Source: Prinsepia uniflora (lineage: Eukaryota > Streptophyta > Magnoliopsida > Rosales > Rosaceae). From it: 64,000 bases of DNA. The notes below the pieces were generated by a model. It did no database searches. It saw only the letters and a list, made by a program, of their open reading frames with translations, and was not told the DNA's origin. The stretch lies in assembly GCA_032719365.1 (NCBI GenBank), contig CM064868.1, forward strand, positions 73,087,766 to 73,151,765, given 5' to 3'. The translations under genes were made by a program, and so were the position numbers. Numbering within the stretch: the first letter of the stretch is position 1; each line of letters opens with the position of its first letter. Below are positions 53,141 through 64,000 of the stretch, piece after piece.

Positions 53141-55095
53141 TTTTACTTTATCAAATCCGTAACCGTTTCATGAAATCATATCCATCCATATTTATGGAAA
53201 TCAGTGCAAATCCAGAAAACCTCGATTCACGTGCAAACACGTAAATCGCCTCGAAATGCGTGAAAACATATAAATTCACTGATATCCAAAATAAATCATA
53301 TAATCCCAATTATAACAATCATGAAACAGTTATGCATGCATCGAATTTATAAAACCAATGTTCACTCACAGACCGTTTAACCGAGCGCCTCGATACGCGC
53401 GCCATAGGCCTTCCCGGGCCACACCACTATCACCGGGACTCCCAATCCTGTTCAAATCACATTAGAGGATCACTAACCTCATCATTAACATCCTAATCAA
53501 GTCCCGTAATTTTCCCAAATTTTTACGTATTTTTAAACTGGATTTAAAACCTTCGGACATCCCGAACAATAACGAAACGGGATCCGATCGACACGAAACC
53601 AACGCTAAAATGTTCATTACATTGTATAGGATAAAAGTCATGTTGACCTCACCTCGAGATTCGTGCCCACGCGCCGTCACGCGCCGCCGTGAGTGGCTGC
53701 GCGTGAAAGCCACGCGCCTGCTACAGTGACTGCTACAGTGTTCCTTCTTCACCCGAATGACTGGTAAACGGGTCTGATTACCCGCGATAGGATTCGGTTC
53801 AATCACCCCCAATTCAACATCAAATCAATCCGTTCTTTCAACTGATCCCTTGTAATCAATCACCATTTAAGTTCTGTAAACCGAATTACTCAAATCATGG
53901 TCTAAATCCTCACGACTCTCGATCGATCCTCGACGGGTTTTCAATTTGGGTTTCACGATATCGTCCCTGGTTTCCAAATTAATTCATTCAGTTAGCATCG
54001 TGAGAGTGTAAAGGACATTTCTACAAGGTCAATTTGAGAAATACTTACCTCAAACCCACTGAACACAAGCTCGACTTTGAGCTGCCATGGAAGCTCCGTT
54101 CTCCCTCAATCCGACACGGTTTCCCGTCGTTCTTGCTGCAAAACTGATCGTTTTGATCCCAGAAGTCGAACTGAATCAACAAATTCAATCCTCACGGCTC
54201 AAATCATCCATTTTGAATTTCCCTCCCAAAAACCAAATTTTCGATTTCTCAGTCTCCCTCACTCAGTCAATCCCCCGTGTAATCTCAGGTTGAATCAAAT
54301 TCAATTCTCTCCAATTTTCGTTCACAATTTCAGTGGATAGGGAGGAGATTAAGGGTAGAAGAAATTTGAAGTTTGGGTGTACACGGTTGAGGACTGATCA
54401 GAAATAGAAGGGAGAGATGAGATGGACGGCTGTGATGCAATCTGGGGAGTTAGATGGATGGTTCAGATCAAAAGTAGGGATTTTAATTCTAAATAATTAC
54501 ATAGTGGAACTTTAGTATATAGTTTATGATTAGTGGATCAAGATCCAATCTAGCCGTCGGATGAGTGACACTTGTCGCTCATCCAAGTGTCCTCCAACAA
54601 CCATTTCAGAATAAAATAATCAACACAGTTACCGAGACGTAACTTCCCCGATTTCACGATTCAGACCATAACTTCCTCGTACGAAGTCCGATTTCGGCGT
54701 GCCGCCTATCAATGGATTCGTATCCACGATACCTACGTAACGGTCCTTGGCCCTTGGCCATCGGACATCCCGGCCAAAAAGTCAACATTTCCCCTTCTTT
54801 TATCCAAATTACGAAAATTCCCTTGAACTTCCGTTCATCGTAACTTTCACCACGAACCTCGGAATCGAACGTGCCACCGGTCTATGAACTCGTGACGCCC
54901 CGAACTACGTCACGGTCATCGGTCATCGGTCAAAGTCCATTTGACCATCCGAATTAAAAGTCAACGTTTTGCCCACGCCTAGGGAAAAACGGTCATTTTG
55001 CACAATTCGTCCGAAATCACACAACTAATCCCAGATTAATAAATCACCATTAATATTATTAAATCCCGATATTCGGGACGGGTCGTTACAGGCAA

Positions 55096-56421
55096 ACTCT
55101 AGATTGTGGGTTCTCTTCCTTAATAACCTCATATCGATCAGTTATAGTCACTCCTTTCCTATTCCTTTCGTCCTCCTTCAACGGAACTCACCATACCACT
55201 TCAGGTCATCTAGACTCGACCCCGGAATCCAACAACAAAACTGGGTACAACCCAACCAAAAATAATAAAAGTACCTGTCCCCGCACCTGGTGCCGACTGA
55301 GCCTCTTTCTGAGTCATCGAAAACACTCGGGCCTGAGATCCCGACGCTCTACCACGTCTCCTCGAACTACTAGTGGCACCACCACCTCCTCTAGTGCCCG
55401 CTGTCCCTGACGCTGTACTCTGTCCCGGCTCCGCCACTCCTCGGCCTACACCACCTTCCTGTGGCAACAGTGGACACTCACGTCGGAAGTGACCTCGCTC
55501 TCCGCAGTAAAAGCAAACATCCCGACCGGAAGGACCTGGTCACCCTGTCGACGCAACAGACGTCGCATTAGCATGTGGAGTCGGCTGTGCTCGGTAACCA
55601 CGAAATCCTGAACTCTGAAAACTACCAGGTCTACCGAAACGATCATCGCCCGACGATGACGCTCCACTGAAGTTGCCTCTCTTCGGTGTCCTCAGACTCG
55701 AAGCTCCCGGAAAAGGTGGCTGCTGGCGTCGCACCGACAAACTAGCCTCAACCCTTACCGCTGCGTCCGACAACTCCCGGAGGGTGGCAAAGGATCCAGC
55801 CGTCACGATGGCTCGAATCTCACCTCGCAGGCCCAAATCAAATCTACGACACTTCTCGGCTTCAGTAGCCAAAAATGCAGGAGCAAACCGAGACAACATC
55901 TGAAATTTCCGTTCGTACTCAGCCACACTCAGATTCCCCTGTTGGAGTTGCAGAAACTCAGCCTCCTTGGCATCTCGGAAAGAATAAGGGTAATACTGAT
56001 CTAAGAATCTTTCCCGAAACGTCTCCCAGGTCACAGTGTGGGCATCCCAGCCAGACAACTCGAGGGTATACCATCACTCGTACGCCGCACCATCCAGTAA
56101 GAACGTAGCCAGTAACACTCGATCCTCCGGTGGGCAATGCATCACTGTAAAAATCTGCTCAAGTCTCGTGATTCAACTCTGGGCTTCCTCAGGATCAGCC
56201 CCACCACTAAAAGTAGTAGCTCCGAGCCGCTGGGCTCGCTCAATCGTAGTACTCTCGGTTCCTCTCGCCGCTTCTTCTTCAAGTCGTGGAGAGGGTCCAC
56301 GTCTCGGAGGCATCGTCAATCGCACGCTGAAAAAGGCATAGAAGTAGTCAAACAACCGAAACACATCCTCACAAACTGACAAACCCCAACAAACTCGACA
56401 AACCTATTCTCTGATGCCAAT
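55096..56421 (-). mobile_element. Internal domain of gag-only element 2, right part
   Basis: It resumes element 2 after the solo LTR and contains the gag frame (56313-55210) and a decayed PBS (tctctgatgcca on the plus strand, one change) two bases from the LTR at 56422. Together with 51742-52113 the internal domain is about 1.7 kb, again with no pol. Confidence 0.88.
55210..56313 (-). pseudogene. gag of LTR element 2, three in-frame stops
   Basis: The 368-codon frame has exactly the same length as copy 1. It starts ATG 56313 (MPPRRGPSPR) and ends at 55210. The gag domain (FRERFLDQYYP, EFLQLQQGNLSVAEYE, LSRFAPAF) and the CCHC knuckle (C267, C270, H275, C280, CFYCGERGHFRRECP) are clear. Stops lie at codons 47, 80 and 258, where copy 1 has Trp, Trp and Arg. 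All are TGA. No frameshift is visible. The copies lost function independently, because they share no stop position. Confidence 0.9.
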
Positions 56422-59400
56422 TGTCAGGACCCACCTCGATTTCACCCCGAAACCCAAGGTAAATCCCGCTCCCGTCTGACAACCCAACACACACTAAGGT
56501 AAACTCACTCGAAACCACCAAAATACTCAGTCAGACGCAGGAGAACTATACAATACATCCCGAAATTTAAACGTTTACAGAGCATAGTACCACAGTACAA
56601 AAAAAAAAGAAAACCGATAAACAGTATGCGCACACGGGAAAATTAAACACTCCGAGATCCCTCTCGTAACTGCTATGCCTCAGACGCTGCCTCGACGCCG
56701 GAACCCCGCGCTAGCTCCACAACCTGGAGGGAAGTTAAAACCAGAAGGTGTGAGTGGACCATAAATAAAAGAAAAGTTTCCAAAACCATTTTATAAGAAA
56801 ACCGGGTTTAGCCCTCCGTTTTGAAACCACATGCATAACCCAGTTATTCAAACAGTTATAAATCGATCACCATAAAACATCATAAGAAACAGAAACACTA
56901 TATAAAACGGTCATAGAAATCATATCATAAGGCTCATAAAACCGTGAACACCAATCATCATTTTCCGATCAATCTTGCTGGACCTATCCGAGTCTTTAAA
57001 CTCCCGAGTCTTTAAACTCAATCCAGGCCTCAATAATATCCGAGTCTTTAAACTCCTGAGTCTTTAAACTCAACAGGCCTACGGGGGAAATATCAATATA
57101 TCCGAGTCTTTAAACTCAATCCGGGTCTTTAAACCCAATCCGGGCCCGTCCCCCGTCAAATCGATATCCGAGTCTTTAAACCCAATAACTAGATCCAGCA
57201 AATCCAATCACAACCATTTGAAAACCTTTTCTAAATCCATATCCAAACCCGAATCTGAAATCACTGGCCCGAAGCCATTCCGGCTTCCAGAACCGTCATT
57301 CCGAACCCAAATCCGGAAATCCACTTTTCACTTTTAAAACCAAATTCCGCTTTCTGAAATCCGATTCTAAAACCGAAAACCTTGATTATCAAAATCATGT
57401 TCCAAAATCCCTTTATAATCATTGAAAACCATTTATTGTTTGAAATCCCAAAACCATGGCATCATAATCAGAAATCAAGCCTTTCTCGTAAAACGTGTCA
57501 AATACGTTATTTCTTGAAAAACGTGCAATTAAGTAAACAGTTATAGCATATTCAAATGACCATGAAATCACATATAAAACCATAAAACAAGTAATTAAAA
57601 GCAGTTATGCATGCTCAGTTATAGAGAAGGGGTCCACTCATAGTACCAAGCCCTCAATCGCGTCCCGTACGTCTCGTACGTTCCTCAGCTTCCTCGGGAA
57701 CTGCCGATCCTGTCAACAACCGCCAAAGTACGTTACTAACACATCCACCAAGACTCTCCTAATTTTCTCTGAAAATCCCCGAGTCCTAAACGTACCGAAC
57801 CGGAACCCTAAACCTTCACCCTTGCGAAACTACTTCGATTTGACGTCTGATTAACCCGAAACCAACGCTAAAAGACTCGTACAACACCTAGACAAAAAAC
57901 CATGTTGACAACTTCCCCTGCCGCCACCGTACGCGCCCCCACGCGCCGCCCAAAGTGGCTGCGCGTGGCCCTCACACGCCAGCTACAGTGCATCGTCTTC
58001 CTCGAGCAGACCCGATTCGACACAGTACCTGCAAATCAAACCGGCGAGGACGGTTCTCCGCCGTACCTGTACCAAAACCACTCCTCTCTTCACCAACAGC
58101 ATCGTCCAGACCTAAGCTATCCATTCCCCTTACTCACACATCTCGACTCAGCCCCTAAGTCATCGTCCCTAACTCGAAACCAGACCCGTTCAGTCCCCTG
58201 TTTCCTTCTCCGGCCACCCAGGTTATCCCCCGTCACGGTGGCTATCTTAAACGCTTCCTAGGACCTCACTGAGTCTCACCCAACTCACCAAAACCGTCGA
58301 CTCACTCCCTAAGTCCACGACTTTCATCCTGAGCAAAACAGAAAAACAGAGTACGCTAGTACCCTCCTTCGTTCCACCTCCACCGTGCACTTCCCCGTCA
58401 CAGCTGCACAACTAGAAGACTCTTAGGACTCCACTGAAATCCCTAGACCTCACTAGACTCCTCGATTCTACCCCTAAAGTCACGACTTAGCGTCTGAAAC
58501 TAGACGGAAAAACAGAGCATCAAAAGGGAAAACAAGAAATTACCTGTCCTCCAGTCTCCATCGTGAGCTCAGCCGTGAGGCAATAGCTCCTCCCGTCCTC
58601 CTCCGTCCTCTGGACACCTCCACTGGCCTCGATTGATCGATCACGGCCGCACCACCACCATGATCTTCCACTTCTTCTCTGTTTCCTCTGAAAACTGACT
58701 GCCCCGACCACCGTGTTCTTGTACGATCTCACTCCCCCAAACACTCACCGGTTCACTCTTCCACCCTCTGATCACTCCTCACTCACCATAACACACCAAC
58801 ACTCACCATCATCTCTCAATTTTGTCTCAATCTCCCTCTCTGTTTCTCCCTGGTTCAAAGAACACACACACACACACACACACACAGAGCACGGTTGCAC
58901 CCCAAATAATTGGACCATGCACTCACTAGAACCAACCAGACCTCCTACACGTGTCACCATCTTACCCTTCCTCTCACAAGTGACCCAATCTCAGCCATCC
59001 AATGTCCCTCTCTGTGCACAAATCCCCAGACAACCAAAAGACCAAAATACCCTTTCTTTTAACCAAAATTTACGATTGCGCCACTATCTTTCTAGACCTG
59101 TAACTCACACATCATATGTCCGATGAATACGTGCCGCCTGTCATCGAACTCAGGACGACAAGATCTATCTAATGGTCCTAGGTCAACATACCAAAACCCG
59201 ATCATACGAAAAGTCAACTTTTCCTCCTATTTTACCCAAATTACGGTTATGCCTTCAACATTCTGAACATCATAACTTCCTTCTCGGATGTCGGAATCGG
59301 GCGTACCTCCCGTCTATGGATTCGTGACGTCTTAAACTACGTCCTGGTCATCGGTAAAAACCCAATTGACCACCCGAACTAAAAGTCCACTTTTTGCCCG

Positions 59401-59522
59401 GACTAGGGGCAAAATCGTCATTCTACACTAACGACCCCAACGAGACCAACTAACCACCGATTAAGCTTACTAATCCCGTCTTAATCACTATCTTAACCCT
59501 AGTTATGGGACGGGTCGTTAAA
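56422..59522 (-). mobile_element. 5' LTR of gag-only element 2
   Basis: It runs from tgtcaggaccc next to the PBS to gggacgggtcgttaaa, with a decayed last dinucleotide. It carries the arms GTGAGTGGAC (56750-56759) and GTCCACTCAT (57632-57641, donor G changed to A on the sense strand), an array at 56990-57183 and a GC-rich core at about 57930-57985. It includes an (AC)12 microsatellite at 58861-58885 that creates spurious ORFs. Confidence 0.88.
56990..57183 (-). repeat. Palindrome array, GRGTCTTTAAACYC units
   Basis: It starts with gagtctttaaactc units. The last unit, gagtctttaaaccc (57170-57183), has mismatched arms, which looks like a switch from one type to the other caught half-way, or decay. 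Confidence 0.9.
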
Positions 59523-60800
59523 ATACGCCTAACACTTAAGTAAAAGGAGATTCTATTCAAGAACACTTCTTACGTAATCAAGTCTTCGTATCTTTTATAA
59601 ATCTTCTATTCATATTGTTTTACGATCATTAATATTTGGATTAGCCTTAGGTAATGTTCCCACATTTTCTTATATTAAATTCTAATTTAAATGTAAACAT
59701 TTTATATCAAAAATTCAGAAATATACTTAAACGGTGTCCAATTAACTCAAAACATGTAACATTAGATTCATAATGCAAAGATGAATGTTTTTCATGTTGA
59801 TCAAACGACGAAAGGCTACCGCACGCACTACCACACGCCAGTGAGGTTCTTTACACATGGTGGCCACACACCTGTCACAATAGTCATCGTCTTCCTCCAA
59901 ATGAGTTTGTAACTAGGCTTACCTAACCCAGCGACCTAACCTGACTTGTAATCACTCATTTTACGACCAATTCTCACGTTCTAGTACTTTATCTTTATCT
60001 TATTAATCTCAGAACTGAGAAAAAAAAACTTACATGATAACAAGGTCTAATACTTGGTCCTTCGGGCGTAGTTCCTCAACCACTTCGATGGCCTCTTCGG
60101 TGTCCAAAATAGTTCTTTCTACTCCCAAAATGGTAGTAGGGACCCACATAACCTACTAGGATCCTCAGTTTGAGCTTGGATAGTCTCAAGACACTATGAT
60201 GATCTTCGGGTCATTTTTTGAATTTCACGGGTTTAGATTTTAGGTTTATCCCAAACCTTCCTCATTTTCTTCTTCTCTTCCTTTCTTCTTCATCTCCCTC
60301 TTTCCTTTCTTCTTTTTCTTCTTCTTTTTCATGGCTGTTTCTCTTTTCACTATTCCTTTCATGTTTTTCTTGTTTTCGGCCATCACCTACGAACACCCTA
60401 CCAGTAACTCATACACATATATGTATGTGTGTGTATATATATATATATATATATACATACTATCACAAGGCTAAGCCGGTGGGGCAAGAGATAAGGGAGG
60501 GGAAAATGAAGAAAATTCCAGAATACTATAGGTTTTTCTTGCAAAATTACTAAAATACTCTTATCTCCAAAATTATCAAAATGCCCTTAGTCACTTTCAC
60601 CCGTATCGAGCCAATTCAATCTTTGATATCGGCATACCACCTGTCTATAGACTCAGGAGTCCGAGATCTTCGTAACGGTCCTCGTAGATTGTCCAAAAAG
60701 TATTCGGATAAAAAAGTCAACATTTAACCTTCTAGGGGCAAAACCGTCATTTTCATTTTTTTTTCCAATTTTACTTTTCTTGACTTTTTGGGTCGTTACA
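59523..60800 (-). mobile_element. Degraded LTR, ends TTACA
   Basis: It ends tttttgggtcgttaca at 60800 and shows the conserved blocks gcataccacctgtctatag, gtaacggtcc and aaaaaagtcaacattt. A (TA)n/(TG)n microsatellite lies at about 60419-60460. CT-rich DNA at 60260-60380 gives a Ser/Phe-rich ORF (60218-60553) that I do not accept as a gene. The left edge is unclear. Confidence 0.6.
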
Positions 60801-61129
60801 CACTGTTCAGATGTCGGCTAACATGCCTCATTCCTAGTGCCCTAGTGGGCTATCTAGATCAGGATGTGTCACATATCCCCATATACAAAATTACAAAGAT
60901 GCCCCCTAGGGTTGTAAATTCATAATTTTTGTATCCAGACTCCGATTCTTGCGTACCACATATCTACGAACTCGTGAGTTTGAGGCATACACAACGGTCC
61001 AAGAAAAACTTTCAAAAGACTTTCCAAACTCAAGTTGGCTTATGAGCCCATTTTAAGTTTGAGGGAAAAATCATCCTTTTTCCCAATAAAATTTCCACAT
61101 TAGACTAATATTTGGATCGATTCGTTACA
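60801..61129 (-). mobile_element. LTR fragment, second subfamily
   Basis: It ends tggatcgattcgttaca at 61129 and matches 17388-17650 block for block (gcgtaccacatatctacgaa, ttccaaactcaagtt, tttttcccaat). It may be the LTR into which the copy ending at 60800 inserted. Confidence 0.65.
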
Positions 61130-61938
61130 TGGGTTCAAATAGAAGTATTTTGAATAATAATTAGTAGTCATTAAATTAATTTATTTCTATTAATTGACTT
61201 TGTTAATTTGGCGTTGAGATATATATATTATATTATATTTATATTTTTATCAAAAGAGATATCACTGTATATTATAAAAAGTTGTACAATTATACTATCA
61301 AAATCAAGCTATATAAGTAAGACCCACAAGCCAAAATGACCATACTAGTGCAGATAAAGTGGCACTAATTAACAACTAACAAACTCACAAAACTAAAATT
61401 ATACAAAATTACAAATTAAGCCCATAAAATTCAAAACAACCAAAACCTTAATAGCACCTATAACCCTAAAAAAATACCTCTACAAAAAGAAATAGTCACC
61501 GTCGTTAAACTCATCACATCTGATCTTGAAGAACTGAAAAGTATAGTGGATCTAAGAAGATTTTATATCTCTAGCGATTCAATTATGCATAAAAGCAAAT
61601 AAAGAACAAAATGTCCTAATCTACTACTGCGACTGAAATCAACGGGTGAGATTACGGGAAAACTCTTTCAATAGTAAGGTAGATGCTTTGAGCAAAGAAA
61701 AAATTTTGAAGGAAGATTTTGGGTAAGGGGATAAATTGAAAAAATAGCAAAATAATATGATGAGGAACTCAAATATGAGCAAGACTATCAAGCAGTTACC
61801 ATAAATGAACTCTCATTATGAACCCAAAAAAGAAGAAGAGGGAAAACGATTGAGAGGAGGAGTGGAAAGATCACCTCTTAGTTTTGTTTTTTCTTTGGAA
61901 ACTAGGTGGAGAGAAAGCGAGCATTGAGATATTTTTTG
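61130..61938. other. AT-rich region without recognised genes
   Basis: I see no LTR blocks, RNA genes or convincing ORFs. It is possibly original host DNA. Confidence 0.4.
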
Positions 61939-62336
61939 TAGGGGTGGGCACAGTTAGGTACGGTACAAAATTGATCGATGCCAGAATCATACCATTTAAT
62001 TTTAATCGGTATGGTGCGATTCGGTATTCCATATTTTGAAAGTGAAACCAGATCGTACCATACCAATTAAGTTCGGTACAGTTTCGGTATGGTTTCGATT
62101 TTGAGCCAAAATTTTGTTTATGATTATAAAGCAAGGGTATGCTTAGGCATGGTTAAGTGTGAGCTTAGATTCTCAATAATTTTTTTTTTGGTTCCCTAAT
62201 CAAAAATCAAAATCAAAAGCAAACCATATATAAATAAATATTACAGACTTCATGTCCAATTCAAAAGATCAATTGGCTGACTTTGCTAATTAAAAACTTT
62301 CAGTAGCTTAGACTAGACATTCAAGTATAAGCTTTT

Positions 62337-62406
62337 GAGTCCTCTATGTAATTTTGTTTTTAATTAGCAAAGACAGCCAAAAGATCAATGACAAATCGTG
62401 TCTAAT
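62337..62406 (+). repeat. Direct repeat inside the hAT-like element, copy 1
   Basis: gagtcctctatgtaatttt continues to cgtgtctaat and recurs at 63038-63110 with a few changes. Another repeat pair (ggttccctaatcaaaaatca) lies at 62187-62240 and 63134-63192, in the same order. Confidence 0.85.
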
Positions 62407-63571
62407 AATACAATAGGCGCAAGGCAGCATGGCCATAGAGAAAAGAAAATAATAAATTAACAATTTTAACACTAATTTAGCACAAGATATACTCCAGAAG
62501 CTTATATTCATTAGTGAGCCATAATCCTCTAGCATAGTAAAAGACTAAAAAAAAAGGAAAACTATATTTATGAAGGACTTAAGTTTTCATATATGTATTG
62601 AAGAAGTTGCATTAAGGTGAAATATCAACTCTTAGAAGCTAAATTAAGACATGTATGGTCATAACAAACTAAAAGAGAAAGGACTAATCTTCAAACGCAG
62701 TCAGATTAAAAGACCACTAGACAATATTTGAAATTGCAAGACAAGCTTCCTCAAACCTAAATCCAATGGAGACTTAAAATCTATTAGCACACAAGATGCA
62801 GAAAAAGAATCAATCTTTGCCTATAAATGTTCTATAAAATTAAACAACCAATCATAATGTAGAAAATGAATTGATACATTTAGATCGTTCGGGGAGAGTA
62901 TCAAGTTATGTTACAAGTTGTACAAATGAGAAAGGAACTCGCAAGTAATGGCACAAATTCACATATCCAAGGCACGATTGACATAACTATTCATTTATCT
63001 AATAACAAGTTAACAATGGAGATCATAAGCATTGTCTGAGTCCTCCATGTAATTTTGTTTTTAATTAGCAAAGATAGCGAAAAGATCAATGGAAAACCGT
63101 GTCTAATTTTTTAAACTACATTACATATAATTTTCTTTTTGGTTCCCTAATCAAAAATCAAAATCAAAAGAAAACCATATATAAATATACATTAAACTTT
63201 CAGCCCTCCCTTCATGTTCCTCCATTGCCAGGCAGGTGGAGCCCTAATGGTGCGAACACCCGCTTCACCACAAATACATTTTTTCTTCATTAATTAACAT
63301 CTGTCTTTATGAAGCATCAATCTAAAAATATCAAATGATCCCAATTCCTACAAAGAAATTTTAAAAACAAAACAGAAGAACAAATAAACTCTTATATTCA
63401 AATTTGCAGCTTAAACTCTAAGTTGATCATTCAATAGGCAAATAAAGAAAGCCTTGGGCAAGCGAAAACAATTTAATTGATATAAAAATGAAAGAGAACA
63501 AACCATAAGTTGCAGATTAGAGAAGAGATAATGAGTAGCATATTAGAGAACAGACCATGGTTAGTAACGAA

Positions 63572-63640
63572 GGAGGAAGATGAGTAGCAGTGGCGGAGGA
63601 AGATGAGTAGCAGTGGCGGAGGAAGATGACTAGCAGCCGC
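63572..63640 (+). repeat. Tandem repeat, 23-bp unit, three copies
   Basis: Units starting ggaggaagatgagtagcag begin at 63572, 63595 and 63618; the third is diverged. Because 23 is not a multiple of three, it is unlikely to encode a protein repeat. The Ser-rich minus-strand ORF across it is discounted. Confidence 0.9.
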
Positions 63641-64000
63641 CGAACAACAAAGATGAAAGAAAAAGAGTCGCAGACTCATAGCCGCGAAGGAGGAAGATGA
63701 GTCGCACTGTCGCAACCACTGAACAACGAAAGAAGATAAGGAACTAGATCTAGAAGAGTAAGTGAGTAACAATGTAATCTGAGTCCTAGTTTTAAGTTTT
63801 GATTGTTGGGTACTTTGGTTTTGATTAGCTATGATTGCCTAATCAACCAATAAGAAACAAATTTAATTATTAAAAAAATTCTAATTCGGTACAGTATCGA
63901 TACAGAACGGTTTTTCAAAATATCAATACCGAAACTGTACCGAATTATATCGATACGGTTTCGATACCGTACTAATTATATAACGGTTTTATTATTCTTT

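Larger units (their letters stand above)
52114..55090 (-). mobile_element. Solo LTR, 2977 bp, TSD GGCAA
   Basis: It starts tgacatgaccc and ends gggtcgttaca, flanked by perfect ggcaa duplications (52109-52113 and 55091-55095). The interrupted element 1-like sequence reads straight across (cctaaaggcaa|actctagattg, as at about 3514-3535). It is closely related to the LARD LTRs, and its left third is nearly identical. Arms are GTGAGTGGAC (52322-52331) and GTTCACTCAC (53360-53369). Confidence 0.95.
61939..64000 (+). mobile_element. Non-coding hAT-like element, runs off the window
   Basis: It starts TAGGGGTGGGCACAG followed by clustered CGGTAC-type subterminal motifs to about 62110. A second cluster of cggtacagtatcgatac-type motifs appears at 63887-64000, as expected near the other end. 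The interior holds two long direct repeats (62187-62240 with 63134-63192, and 62337-62406 with 63038-63110). No hAT transposase or dimerisation domain is seen. The far terminus lies beyond the window. A related end lies at 8308-8402. Confidence 0.6.

Noticed and set aside
60218..60553. 111-codon ORF with Ser/Phe/Leu runs resembling membrane segments
   Set aside because: It is low-complexity CT-rich and (TA)n sequence within a degraded LTR.
63473..63772. 99-codon minus-strand Ser-rich ORF
   Set aside because: It is produced by a 23-bp tandem repeat and related purine-rich text inside a non-coding element.

Overview
The window is plant nuclear DNA, almost certainly from a eudicot, with no intact host gene that I can support. 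The plant call rests on long-LTR retrotransposons primed by initiator tRNA-Met (PBS TGGTATCAGAGC), a Cassandra LTR fragment with its embedded 5S rRNA-like segment, hAT-like and MITE-type DNA transposon remnants, TTTAGGG telomere-type repeats, and a broken intron-containing copy of a plant RNA polymerase subunit gene (RPB5/NRPB5 type). The species cannot be named from the sequence.

Layout. 1-8.3 kb: a truncated LTR, a Cassandra fragment, a gag-only LTR element on the minus strand (1387-7662), and the end of a plus-strand LTR. 8.3-13.0 kb: an old LTR split by a solo LTR (9580-12225, TSD TAACG). 13.0-17.4 kb: AT-rich, repeat-poor DNA with the RPB5 pseudogene (14171-15411). 17.4-25.3 kb: degraded LTR pieces, a solo LTR (19222-22345, TSD TGGCA) and a 960-bp MITE. 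25265-34800: a complete, young, non-coding LTR element (LARD type) with two 2915-bp LTRs and TSD ATTAA. 35.5-50.8 kb: a head-to-head mosaic with a second LARD copy on the plus strand, interrupted by a solo LTR (42041-45062) and carrying a short TTTAGGG tract. 50.8-59.5 kb: a second gag-only element whose internal domain is split by a solo LTR (52114-55090, TSD GGCAA). 59.5-61.1 kb: two more degraded LTR ends. 61.9 kb to the end: a non-coding hAT-like element running off the window.

The LTR elements form one superfamily. LTRs are about 2.6-3.1 kb, start TGTAACGACCCG and end in TGTCA-like sequence. They have 5-bp TSDs, a conserved AATTTCG..CGAAATT motif before the polypurine tract, and in two copies a gag with a CCHC knuckle. 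The LTR start, the PBS and the gag suggest derivation from Tekay/Del-like chromoviruses. No protease, reverse transcriptase, RNase H or integrase is present, so every copy here would need enzymes supplied in trans.

The most unusual signal lies inside the LTRs. A segment of about 0.7-1.4 kb is bounded in nearly every copy by an inverted repeat, GTGAGTGGAC at one end and GTCCACTCAC at the other. On the LTR sense strand the first arm reads as a splice donor. The second lies just before a T-rich tract ending in CAG or TAG, so the segment has the layout of an intron whose ends can pair. It is packed with short palindromes whose arms change together between units and between copies. I know of no description of this arrangement, and it is the strongest candidate in the window for something new.
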